Source: Trogon surrucura (Eukaryota > Chordata > Aves > Trogoniformes > Trogonidae). From it: 64,000 nucleotides of DNA. The notes under the pieces were generated by a model. The model was not told the DNA's origin. It did not search any database and saw only the letters and a list, made by a program, of their open reading frames with translations. Made by a program: the position numbers and the translations under genes. The stretch lies in NCBI GenBank assembly GCA_020746105.1, contig CM036642.1:1581501-1645500 (forward strand), in the 5' to 3' direction. This document shows positions 23,501 to 34,600 of this stretch, piece after piece. Every line of letters begins with the position of its first letter. Position 1 is the stretch's first letter.

Positions 23501-26500
23501 GAAATCAGCTGATTGTCTCCAGGTATTATCAGAACAAACCTGTAGTCTAACTTAGGTCCTGGTAATGAGATTCTTTGAGGTCCTTGCTTACCTTCAGGTA
23601 AGACCACATTTTAAGATCTCTGCAGGACTTCTGCAGAAGAATTTGCAGGAGCGGTGAGGTGACTTCCCCTTTGGGACGTTCTTTGGGACTGTTTTGGGTT
23701 TGTTGTTGCTCAGAACTGATGGTGACCTTTGTTTCAGAAGGACTGACTATGTAGTCCGACCTAGCACTGGCGAGGAGAAACGTGTGTTTCAGGAGCAGGT
23801 AAGAGTTAATTTTAAATGCACGTTTTGAAACAGTTGGCCACTAAACCAAGAGAATTTCTGGGCAGTTTTATATTCTATCTTAGTTGTCTGTAGTAGAGGC
23901 AAGTGTCTATTGTAGGGTAAACACAGGATGATGATTCTTCTCCCTGGGGGTGTGACAGAATATCCAGGTTAAATTTTGGAAATGTCTCTTTTGCCGGGTG
24001 AGAAGAGGAAGAACCTAATGCTCTGCACCTCCACACTGAAGCGGTGCTTTATATTCTGCTTGAAGTAGCTTGTGCTTGTCTTGATCTGAAACAAGTTTAT
24101 ACGGCAGCATTTGAGCCTTCAATTTTAAGAGAAAGCTTACTTTAGAGAATAATAATAACTTAACTTATAAATGCAGGTTTAAGACTTCCCTCTGTGTTTC
24201 CTGCTAAGTCTAGTCCACTTGTTTCCAAATCCAGGAGCGTTACCGTTACAGCCAGCCCCACAAAGCTTTCACTTTCCGTATGCATGGCTTTGAGTCAGTC
24301 GTTGGTCCTGTGAAGGGCGTGTTTGACAAGGAAACTTCATTAAACAAAGCCCGAGAGCATTCTCTCCTGCGCTCAGACAGGCCGGCGTACGTCACCATCT
24401 TGTCCCTCGGTAAGGTGATGGCCAAAAAAATATATTTTCAGAAGAAAAGAGATTCCTGTTTTCCCCAAAAAAATTGCTTTAGGGAGCCTGGAGAGTGACT
24501 TCTGGTAATTTTAGCTCTGAATCTTGTATTTCAGTTCGTGATGCTGCTGCTCGCCTTCCTAATGGAGAAGGAACTCGCGCTGAGATCTGCGAGCTGCTTA
24601 AAGATTCCCAGTTCCTGGCTCCTGATGTGACAAGTGCTCAGGTAAGTTGGATGTCACGTCTGGCCTCAGACAGATTCTCCTCATAATGGGCAATATTCAG
24701 AGGCTGGGGCCTAGGAACTTTCATGAGCTGTGTACTGCTCTAGTCTGCTCCTGCCAGTCTGCACCTTACTCTGGATGGTATAAAACCAGCTGGAAAAGGC
24801 ACAGAATTAACAGCTCATGTTTTAGATTTAGAAACAGACAATTTTCAGAGCTTTCCATTTTCCATTTAATCCAAGGTGCAAACAAAATCCTGTGCCACAG
24901 CATCTGCTCTCAGTCAGTTCTTACTCAGATGAAGATTTCTAGCAGCTTACTCGGGTTTTATGCCAAGCAGGATTACTTTTCCCATGACCGAAGCAGGGAC
25001 ATCTTCTAATTCCATGAATTCTGAACTTTCAGGTTAACACTGTTGTTAGCGGTGCTTTGGACCGATTACATTATGAGAAAGATCCCTGCGTGAAATACGA
25101 TATTGGACGCAAGTTGTGGATCTACCTGCACCGGGACAGGAGTGAGGAGGAGTTTGGTGAGTTTGGCTTGGTGAGAACCTTGCAAATTGAAAACCTTTAT
25201 AAATCTCTTGAGCTACTTCAGTCTGTCTGGGTAACAAACGTGAATTTGTCAGTCTGGCTTCTTCCTCTAGTCAGTTTGCTCAAGGTAACCCGTCAGCACT
25301 TAAATCCCTCTTGCAGAGCAGCGTGTCAGAGTTTGGAAACTAACCAGTAATTGTATTTTCAGAACGGATTCACCAGGCTCAAGCTGCTGCAGCAAAGGCC
25401 AAGAAAGCCCTTCAGCAGAAGCCAAAACCTCCAGCTAAAATGGTAAATTTCTTTGCATGGATGCTTTTGAGATTGGAAGAGAGATACGGGCTTAATTTCA
25501 TCCCTAAATTCTGCATCCGTGGTGGCTGATGGAAATCGTTATCAATTCGTTATATATATGAATGTTGCTGTTGGTCTTGCACCGGTGCACAAACTGAAGA
25601 GGGAAAGAGGGGATTTTTACACCTCCCAGCTTCCAGTGTTGTCGTAGTTGATCTCAGCGGGAAGATTAATGAAATTAATTTGTGCTTCCTGTCTTAGGGA
25701 TGGTCTTTCAGATCTAATTTTGAGGTTAATCCGTAGCAGAGTGTGTGGAACGACATCTCTTTTGCTCTCTCCCTTCCCGTGCTGAGGCTGCCAGGGTTTA
25801 GATGTCTTTTTTTGTTCTTGCTGTTGATACCAGATCTATCTAAAGCAGTTGCTGTTGGCAAATTAACTGGAAATCTACATGTTACGAGTGTTGGTCACAG
25901 CTGAGATGCAGTTTCCCCTGAGAACAGAAGCGGCCAAATGCGCCAGCCCGCGTGTGGCTGCAGTGGAGGAAGGCACAACAGTCAGTCATCTGGGATTTTG
26001 GGATTTAGCACCGAGTTCATAAGAACTCAGTTTGAAGCGCTCAGCGGTCAAACACAGTTTTTGTGAAGACCTTCACGCTTCACGTGGTTTCTTTGCAGAA
26101 GTCTGGCAGCAAGGAGAGTTCTGTGAAAGCGCTCCCCAGCAGCACATCAGAGCCCAGCCAGCTGAGCCTCAGCGACTCCAGCATGCCACCGACTCCCGTG
26201 ACTCCCGTGACACCAACTGCACCAGCCTTGCCAGCGACACCGATTTCACCCCCGCCGGTGTCTGTGGTTAGCAAGAGCGTCTCCAGTGCTGGGTCAGAGC
26301 CAGCAAAACCCAGCCAAAGGTACTTTTTCTGTCTCATCCATCACTTGTGAACATTACTGATCCTTTCTCAATCCTTTCCTACATCTCTGCTGACTTTATC
26401 TTTCCCGTAGCGTTCTCCTGGTGTCGTCCCCTACCATGCCACAGCTCGGGACGTTGCTTTCCACGGCCCAGAGCTCGCAGCCGGCAGCACAGCCGCCCCC

Positions 26501-29500
26501 GACGCGGGTGGTAAGTCACACCACCTCCTCGGGACTGCCCCAGGTCCGGGTGGTCACTGCCCAGTCCAGCCTCCCTGCCGTGTCTCAGCAAGCGCCAGTG
26601 GTAACCCAGCAGCAGCAACCTACGTCGGTGCCTCAAATCCGCATCCCAGCTACGGCCACACCAACCAAAGTGCTCCCTCAGGTGAGTTGGGCTGCGTGGA
26701 AGTGGTGGAACAGCTCTGACTTCTAGTCTGGCTGCTTCTTGTATGTTGATGTGCACAGGGATTACTTGCTCGCTTGGAACACGCAGTATCTGCAGAGCAA
26801 GAGCGCAGAAGCAGTTGTGTGTGTACAATACTGTTCAGCGCTCCTTTTTTCACCCTGTTTACGTGGCAAAACTAAATTGTGCGTTACAGTAGAACGCCCA
26901 TAGGACTTTCAAGCTGAGGCTGGAGGCAAAAAGGTGATGGTCTCGTGTTAACCTGCTCATCGCTGCCTCTGTGTCTTGCTGTAGGCTGTGATGACTCTGC
27001 CAGTAAAAGCTCAAACCAGCCCAGTGCAGGTGCAAAGACCAGGAAGCTCCGTGACGGGACAGACGGGCATCACGGTGACTGGACTGTCTGCAGCGCCCAG
27101 TCCTGCTGTAAAACCTGTAACCAGCTCTCCGGGCAGTTCTGCCACGAGCCCCTCCTCTACCACTGTCATCCAGAACGTAGCTGGTCAGAATATCATCAAG
27201 CAGGTAAGAGAGGAAGGGAGAGACAAGCAACTGGAGTCCACAACCCAGTTGTTTCCTGTTTGACAGATGTGATATGTGAAAGGATAAAGAAAACTGTAGT
27301 GAGCTGCAATGCTGCAAGAGTTACTGATCATACAGATTTAGGCTGTTGCTGGTTTGGTGTATTTGAGCCCCATTTTCACATCCAGGATGTGTCGACACAG
27401 GGTTTAACCATCTTCGGGTGTTGGTCTCACTTTTGTTCGTGCCCTTTGAAAAAGCAGCTCCGCGGTATTTCGTATTTTGTGTGGTTTTGGGAACGCCGCC
27501 TGATAGGCAGCCGATTCTGAACGGAGCAAACATCATCCTGTTGGGAAGTTCTGCTTTGGCTGCGTCCTGGTTTGACACGGCTGTTGCTGCGATCTCTTCC
27601 AGGTGGCGATTACCGGACAGCTGGGCGTGAAGACCCAGCCTGGCAGCGGCATCCCGCTCACAGCGACCAATTTTCGGATCCAAGGCAAGGACGTGTTGCG
27701 CCTCCCCCCGTCCTCTATCACTACGGATGCCAAGGGCCAGACTGTGCTGCGGATCACCCCGGACATGATGGCCACGCTGGCCAAATCGCAAGTCACTACC
27801 GTCAAACTGACTCAGGACCTCTTCACAGCAGCTGCGGGAAGCAGCGCCGGGGGGAAAGGCATCTCTGCCACTTTGCACGTGACGTCCAATCCTGTCCAGG
27901 CTGCCGATTCTCCAGCCAAGACCAGCACGGCCACTTCTGCTTCTTCCAGCCCAGCTGGAAGCACGGTGGTTAAAGTGACACCCGACTTAAAGACCGCAGA
28001 GCCAACAGGCTCCGCTTTCCGACTCATGCCCGCTCTGGGCATGACCGTGGCGGATCAGAAGAGCAAAACCATAACGACGGCGCCGTCTACGGAGGCCAAG
28101 CCGGCTGCCACAATAAGAATCGTGCAGGGGCTGGGGGTGATGCCCCCCAAAGCCGGGCAGACTATTACGGTAGCAACTCACGCTAAGCAAGTGCCCTCTT
28201 CCTCGGCGGTGAGCGTGGCCGGCGCTGTCCATACCTCAGCTGTCTCTTTGCCAACCGTGAGCGCCACCGTGTCGAAAGCGGTTGCCGTGGCCTCGGGAGC
28301 TGCTGGGACTCCCATAACTTTAGGCACGGGAGCCACGGCTGTGCGACAGGTCCCCGTCAGCACCACCGTAGTGTCGACATCCCAGGCGGTGAGTCCTGCT
28401 CGCCTGTTTTCTGGAGGTGGGTGGGAGAGGGGAATGCTGAAATATGTCGATGCTTTCCGTCTGAGAGCTTCTCTTCACATCTGCAGAGTAAGAGTGCTGT
28501 AGAATGTGGGTCTGCAGTTAATTTCGTGGTGTTGGAATTGTAGCTGAATGACCAGAAAACAGTCAGTTATGCCTTCTCTTAGCTCCTGTGGGGGGGGTAA
28601 AGGAAACAAACTGCTTTGCTGAAGTCGTGCAGCTCAGCATTTTGCCTCACCTTGGAAAAAATTTCTCTTGGAATGGTGTCAGAACTAGAAGCGCTTAGTC
28701 CTTATATTAACTTTTTCACCCATCTCCCCATCTGATGCAGTTTTATTGCCCAAAGCTTAAAGCATCATAAACTGTATCATGAAAGTCACCTAAGCTAAAT
28801 ACAGTAGTCTCCTAAGGATAAAAATCATGGGCAGATAAAATGGTCCTTCCCAGAGAAACACTGTGGTGCAAAGATGATGCGAGTTTGCAGGGCTGGGAGG
28901 TGAAGGAGGTGAGTTTTAATGAGCCTGCGACGAAGCACGGATTTCATCAGCAAAGCTGCTGTTGGTTTCTACTCCCAGGACTCCTAAAAAGGGAGCCAAG
29001 TGGTAATTAATTGCATGTTGTCAAGCAGTTTCTCTGCTCAGCTCCCCGCAGCCCCTCACGTGTTCTTCAACTTCTCCAGGGTAAGGTACCAGCACGAATA
29101 ACGGTGCCGCTGTCGGTGATCAGCCAGCCGGTGAAAGGCAAGAGTGTGGTGACTGCGCCCATCATCAAGGGCAACCTCGGGGCCAAGTGAGTATTCTGCA
29201 TATTCTTAGTTCTGCTTTAGAAAAAAGGCTGAGGAAGGTCTGTGCTGGGTAAGTTCCTGGGGAGCTGGCAAGCAGAGGGTGGAACAGACTTGCAGTCAGG
29301 TCTGTTAGCTGCAAGAAACTGAATTAATATGGTGTGTGGCAGTGAGATAGAGTCTTTGTTTCGGTGCCCTGAGATGTAGGTTCTAGCAAATACCCCGAAG
29401 AAAAAACATTCTTTGCCTTGAAACTGGCCATTAGAGTAGTTCTGTGTGTTTGAGCAAGAATTAACCTGGTGACATACCTAAAAATATGTGTAACCCGAGG

Positions 29501-30702
29501 CCACCTCTCCATTAAAGAAACCTGAGAAGAGTCGTCTGCCTCAGTGAAAATTCCTCTGACGTTCTGATATTGAAATCTTTTCGTTGATTCTGGTAGTGTC
29601 TTAAAATCATTAGTAAATGAGATAAGCGACTTCCATCTCCTAGCAACTGAAGAACAATTTGTGAGCCTTGAAAAACCTAGCCTGCTCTGCTGTTCGCTAA
29701 CCTTGCAGCAATTCTCTTCCCTCAGCCTCGGTGGATTAAGTCGAAATATCATCCTGACTACAATGCCGGCGGGGACAAAACTGATCGCTGGGAACAAGCC
29801 AGTGAGTTTTCTGACTGCACAGCAACTGCAGCAGCTGCAACAGCAAGGCCAGGCCACACAGGTAACAGCCTAGAACGATCGTATGAGTTGCTTCTTTAGG
29901 ATTTAACATCTCCGTGAGGACTTCAGACTCTAAAAAGGACAGGTGCACAGCTTGGCTGTAGCGTCTGCGTTAAGCACGTGCCACGCATCACCTCCTTTAC
30001 CTTCCATCCAGATCAGGTTTTAAAATATTTTTGAAGCGCTGATGGTGTGGCGAATGGAAAACCAGAACTCCTGTCGGGAGGCGTTCCCAGCTGCTCGAAG
30101 GATTGTTTCTGTACGCTTGGCTCTTTTTGTAGGGCTTTGTGCTTTGGCTTCTGCAGGTCACCCTTTCTTGAAGACATCACGTCACTTCTTTGCATATGCA
30201 TCTCTCTGTCTGGAATGCCAAAAAATTTACCTGCCTTGAGAGCTGCTGGCAGCCAGTCTGTAGAAGTGAAGTATCCAACGGATCCGAGTCCTCCTTCTGA
30301 AAACTTGCAAAAGCAGCTGACGTGCGGCTTTTTACTCAAACTAATTTGTAGGTCTTCCTCTCTCACCTTGAAATCCCGTGCCACCATCCCGCATCCCGGT
30401 GGCTGCCGTGATCTTGTGCCGACTCTGTTCTTGGTGTTTTTGGGTGCTCGGTCTTGTTCAGATAACTCACTTTTTGTTGGCAGCAGAAGCAGATAATTTG
30501 CCGGCGATGCGAGTGCGATGTGTCACCGGGTTGTTCATGCTTCGAGTTGAGTTATTTTTCTTTCCGTTTCAAACAGGTGCGAATTCAGACGGTACCAGCC
30601 TCCCATCTCCAGCAGGGAACGGTGTCTGGCTCTACTAAAGCAGTTTCCACTGTGGTTGTGACGACGGCTCCATCTCCAAAACAGACCCAAGACCAGCTAT
30701 GA
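17565..30702 (+). CDS. NFRKB: Nuclear factor related to kappa-B-binding protein (INO80 subunit)
   Basis: NFRKB is a metazoan-specific nuclear subunit of the INO80 chromatin remodelling complex that binds and restrains the deubiquitinase UCHL5 (UCH37). Exons: 17565-17699, 18465-18666, 18761-18888, 19300-19474, 19670-19771, 20163-20236, 20608-20692, 20905-21085, 21260-21368, 21733-21859, 22699-22764, 23133-23212, 23298-23341, 23738-23798, 24235-24409, 24535-24641, 25033-25156, 25363-25442, 26099-26319, 26411-26681, 26985-27203, 27603-28388, 29080-29186, 29726-29861 and 30577-30702. They total 3921 nt, giving 1306 residues against about 1299 in human. The ATG has A at -3 and G at +4 and starts the family's MDSL..MLTDPLELGPCGDGHG. 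Order: DEUBAD region (about 39-156), Lys-rich stretch (about 310-325), winged-helix-like domain (about 362-500), a highly conserved block (about 520-680), then a long Ser/Thr/Pro/Ala-rich tail ending in TAPSPKQTQDQL. Confidence 0.98.
17850..18060. repeat. A-rich insert in NFRKB intron 1, probable decayed transposable element
   Basis: A block of about 200 bp starts with TTTATTTATTTAT and continues very A-rich and T-poor on the + strand, unlike the surrounding intron. Read on the minus strand it ends in overlapping AATAAA hexamers, as a retroposed 3' end would. It is followed within 100 bp by a CR1 3' end on the + strand. I cannot assign it to a family and see no clear target-site duplication. 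Confidence 0.35.
18140..18206 (+). mobile_element. CR1 LINE 3'-end fragment
   Basis: The stretch GGAGTTGGAACCAGATG, followed by AAGGTCCTTTCCAACCC and AAACCGTTCTGTTGTG, matches the diagnostic 3' end of bird CR1 LINEs with a few substitutions. Only the last ~70 bp remain, as is usual for 5'-truncated copies, and no ORF is present. Confidence 0.75.
21260..23341 (+). other. NFRKB: NFRKB winged-helix-like domain (exons 9-13)
   Basis: Exons 9-13 encode about residues 362-502, the region corresponding to the winged-helix-like domain solved for human NFRKB. Landmarks are EISSSFFFLLLEILFLEG, DWQSSPASALNNWF and ELAALFQLWLETKDQ. Four of the five exons are 44-127 nt with mixed phases, so skipping most of them would shift the frame. 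The domain is thought to mediate protein contacts rather than classic DNA binding; that is literature knowledge, not visible here. Confidence 0.8.
22240..22288 (+). mobile_element. Degraded CR1 LINE 3'-end fragment
   Basis: GAGCTTGGACCAGCC, followed by CCCTTCAAACCAGATTATTC and TGTGGTTCTC, resembles the CR1 3' terminus (the part that normally reads TTCCAACC..ATTCTATGATTCT) with several changes. It lies in NFRKB intron 10. It is short and diverged, so the call is tentative. Confidence 0.5.
26099..30702 (+). other. NFRKB: NFRKB low-complexity C-terminal half
   Basis: Exons 19-25 encode about 620 residues rich in Ser, Thr, Pro, Ala and Val, with few aromatic residues. They include SDSSMPPTPVTPVTP, repeated PATP-type motifs, and GQLGVK..LTATNFRIQGKD. 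Exon 22 (27603-28388, 786 nt) is by far the longest exon of the gene. The final exon ends in STVVVTTAPSPKQ. The region is probably disordered. Short blocks such as ITTDAKGQTVLRITPDMMA are strikingly conserved with mammals, which argues for binding motifs inside the disorder. Confidence 0.85.
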
Positions 30703-31450
30703 GCGCTCGTTGGAGAACGGATCGCTTTCCTGCAGTCAGTGTTACTCCTCCATCCAAGCACCCAAGACGACCCAACCACACTCCTGGCTAGCGATTGGAC
30801 TGGATTCTGTTGCTTGTCCGGAGTCAGCGCTGGGATGTCTAGGTAGAAATTCGACAGCAAAAGTTGCTGTACCTACAAACCAAAACGTTTCAGTCCGGAT
30901 GTGTAAAGCCAAGTCGAGTGTTTAAGAAACATCTTCCTTTTCTTTGCTCTCTTCCCATCCGAAGGGCTTTCTGCCAGTGTCGTTTCTCTGCATACTGGGT
31001 TGCAGACAAAGCAGCTGATCTTGGGTCATCTTTAACCAGGGAAACTGGCTTGGGAGGAGTAATTCAGGCTTTTCGAAGTCGTGAAGAAGTTGCCTCCTTT
31101 TGCTGGAGTCTCGCCATCACTACTTTTATATAAGGGTCACTTAGGATGGTGGCTTGGACACCAGAGTTTGTGGCCTGGAAGTAGATCCCTACCATGTGCA
31201 GCCTGCTATTTACAGACTTTTTAAACACCTCTCCCCTCTGAGCTCCAGCTTCTTTTGAACGGATCAAAAGGCAAGGCGAGAGTCAAGATGGTTTATGCTG
31301 AAAAAAAAAAAGCAGGTAACCACGGGGAACAGTGTGAAGTGGAGAAGACAGCAAGGCACCGTGAGAAGAAGTCTGTCAGCTAAGGGGAGTGTGCTGGAAA
31401 GGATAAAGAAAGCATTCACCAGAAGGATCCTACTGTAGTTTTCCTCAACA

Positions 31451-31456
31451 AATAAA
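31451..31456 (+). terminator. NFRKB: NFRKB poly(A) signal, proximal
   Basis: AATAAA is followed by GCTTTTTATCAG and, about 40 bp on, by a GTTTTAATATGTTTG stretch that suits a U/GU-rich downstream element. Confidence 0.6.
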
Positions 31457-31671
31457 GCTTTTTATCAGTCAAAACTTGTTTTAATATGTTTGCAAGGGTC
31501 TCTCAGACTCAGAAGAACTCCTGGCCTTTAGCTTTGGTTTTACCTTTGCAGTTTTAGCTCTCTGTGTAAATGTGTTTGAATTTTGCACATAGCGGAGGTG
31601 AACTCGTGGCTGTTCTGATGTGACCTTGAAACTTTCTGAGAAGGAGATCGGAAAACATGCTGGACCAGAAG

Positions 31672-31677
31672 AATAAA
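31672..31677 (+). terminator. NFRKB: NFRKB poly(A) signal, possible distal
   Basis: This second AATAAA, followed about 35 bp later by the GT-rich TGTTTGGTTTTGT, could give a transcript about 220 nt longer. Confidence 0.45.
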
Positions 31678-31699
31678 AGTGCAGAAAGCCTTACGAATC

Positions 31700-34600
31700 T
31701 CTCTGCCGTCTCTGTTTGGTTTTGTACCGCTTGTTTTGTGTACGATGATTGTCCAGCTTGCCAAGAGCTAATAGATTGTTCATCTTCTTTGCAAGGTGGT
31801 TCTTTCTAACCTGGTTTCTCTTGTAATTCTTTCTTAAAATACGTGGTTTGCTCAGAGTTGCACATTATTGAATATAAGCTGTTTAAAGAACCAAGTCGTA
31901 CAGTTCAGCTCCCTCCAGCGCCGGCTGAACTGCGTGGCTGGAGCTGTAAGTATTGAAAAAGCAGGGCCCATCAGGATGTTGTTTTAAAGCAGCTGAATTG
32001 TGGTTTATACACCTCAGGAACAGAATTTGGAGTGATAAAGGTTTTCTGAGCACCTGCCCTACTTTTTTGTGCGTGTAACTGTTGGCTCAGGAGGCAGCAG
32101 GAAGGCTGTGGTTCGGGAGGAAGGCAGGGACATTCTTAAACCCTTTTAGCTGTGAAATTAAAATAAAAAATTGAAGAGATGACAAGCAACTTACTGGTAT
32201 TGCTTAGGTGAAAAAGCCCCGAAAAGCAAAACATCATCGAGATAATCCTGCCGTGTCACTTCTATTCATATTTAATCAAGTTCTTAGGTCTTGAGACCTA
32301 TGATCAACTGCTGAAAGGCGGTTACAGCGTGAAGCCCCTTACGTTTCTGTGAATCCTCTTGTAAGTAACTCGATGGATACAGGAGGCCTTGGCAGCGTTG
32401 AATTGTAAGAAAGCAAGAAACCTGCACAGGTTTAGCACATTTCAGGTTGTTGCTGCTGCTTTTGAGAGCCAAGCTCTCGTTGCTAACGTGTGAGCAACCT
32501 TTGCGCTCGTTGCTGCTTCCCTTGGGCCCCTTCTCTTTGCTTTCGAAATCTGTGATCTCTGGGGAAAGAGCATCTTTCCACCACACGAGCTTCTTATTTC
32601 CAGCGCCTACCCGTGGAATTAGGTCGTGCGTGTTCACTCCCAGCTTTCAAGAAAGGTACAGCCTGTGCCTGCCACCTGTCTGGTGAGTTGCTTCCACCCT
32701 GGTTGAAAAATAACCCTTAAGCTACTGCAGGTAAAGAGCCCTCGTTTTTAATAGGTAACCTTTAACTTCTACACACTGAGCTGAAGGGCAGAGCGGGGCT
32801 CGAGTTATTTTTTCGGTGCGGGCTGGGCCCACGTGAGGGTATATTTAAGCTGGGCTGCCTTCCAGGTGGTGGCTCTGGAGACTGAAAACTGCGTAGAGAA
32901 AGTAGCATAAAGTATTTATTGCCCGTTTTCCATTTGTCTGGCCTGAAACTAAAGGGGCTTGCAGTGTGATGCTGCTTCACCGTTACTTTTTTGCAATTAA
33001 AAAATGCAAGCGTGGCGTGGGTTTTATAATTTTGTTGCTTTTTCTTTTTTCTTCACGTGGCAAAACTGAACCACGAGCGCTATGACTTTTACCCCACACC
33101 CTTAGACACTGGGGAGAGCTGTGAGGAAAGGAGAATTCACTGCTGTGTCCTGGGTGGAAACTGAATCCAACAGAAACGTGGTTTAATTCTGTAGTTGTCC
33201 CACGAGGGCGATTCATTTGACCGCCCTCCGGTTCTTCGTGTGGGATGAATCACTCCCTGCATCTAAGCATTTCTCTCTGTGGGCCACGAAAAGAATTCTG
33301 AATGAGTAGCTCAAATTTGGGCTTTTAATGATTCAGTTCGGGGATGACGCGTCGTACGTCAGGTGACGTGTTCGACGTGGATTAATCCATTCGGACACGG
33401 ATTAATCTTGCATATGGCATTCTGCCTCGGGGCCTGAACACTAAGGCTAAATCAGAGGTAAATATTTTAAGAACCAACTTATTTCCTTATGTATATAAGT
33501 ATTCGCCAAATCAATCCTCTAAGTTTTGGATTTATGTGTTACAACGTTCTGTTTTCTCACTGTTCTTTAGTTTGCAAGACCTGGAACGAAATAGCTCCCC
33601 GAGAACCAAGATCCTTGAAGCAGAAACGACCGAGATGGGGCGGTTTCGCAACAACACTCAAAGAAAGAGCAGAAGGTGCCGACCAAATACGGGAGGGAGC
33701 ATCAATAAGTGGGGTGTGCTGACCCAGAGCAAGGCCGTCACGGCCTGGAAAATAAAAAAATAAGCTGCCAAACCTTCTCACGCTGTTTTACCCGTTGCCC
33801 TGATGCTGCTTGAAGAGTTAACAAGGACCTGGAAGCGAGGAGCCTCGGAGATGCTGGTGGTGTTTGAAACTTGGTGAGCGACTTCACGTGTGGTTCTGAA
33901 TGAGTTTTTTTGGCAACGGGAGGGAAATGTTGGGGTTTGCGCGTAGGGAAGCAATGGCTGCGTGGCATCGGTGAGGCGTGCGTATGAAAATAGGCTTCCA
34001 TAGGTAGGAAAATATGCTTGATTAGTCAAAAAAAAAGGATTTGCACTCGGGGCTTTTGAACTGATGAAGCAAATTGCTTATAAGTCAGCTGATGGTGAGA
34101 AATGTTCCTGTGTTCTTGGTTATACGGTGAATACTGCTTGTGTTTTTCCTGCTTTTTTCATGATAAAGTCAAACATCACCGAGAGCAGCTATTTGTGTGG
34201 GAACCACTGTTCCCAGCTCGCTGATTCTTCGAGAGAAGGGTCGTCTTCTCCCAGGAGTTGAGTTGCGAGGTGAGGCAGGTCTCCCAGCATCTCCTTGCCG
34301 CTTCGTGGGAAGGATCCCCAGGGCTCTCCTCCTGCTTTCCGGGTGGAGAACGGACTCGAGCAGGTCTGCAAGCCTGATCTGGCCAACAAGGTGTTTCATC
34401 CAGCCCGCCACCTCCTCCCGGAGAGGGCTTGCATCACCTCGCAGAGCTCACCTCACCTCTGACAGCCTGAACTCCGCCGGTGAGTTGGCAGCCAGTTCTG
34501 CTTTAGGGTGAGCGGGTTAACAACGTGTGCAGTCTCACCGAACCCCACTAGAGGGAAAGCTGGAGGGACGTCAGGCACTTTGTTGTCTGAAAGTGTGTAA

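Larger units (their letters stand above)
30703..31690 (+). other. NFRKB: NFRKB 3' UTR
   Basis: The sequence after the stop is uninterrupted and holds two AATAAA hexamers, at 31451-31456 and 31672-31677. The UTR is therefore about 0.77 or about 1.0 kb long. No later hexamer is needed to end the gene. Confidence 0.65.

Noticed and set aside
27321..28366. Long antisense open frames over NFRKB exon 22, for example 185 codons on the minus strand
   Set aside because: The + strand is the well-conserved 786-nt NFRKB exon. Its GC-rich codon pattern leaves the opposite strand open by composition alone, and no splice or start signals support the antisense.
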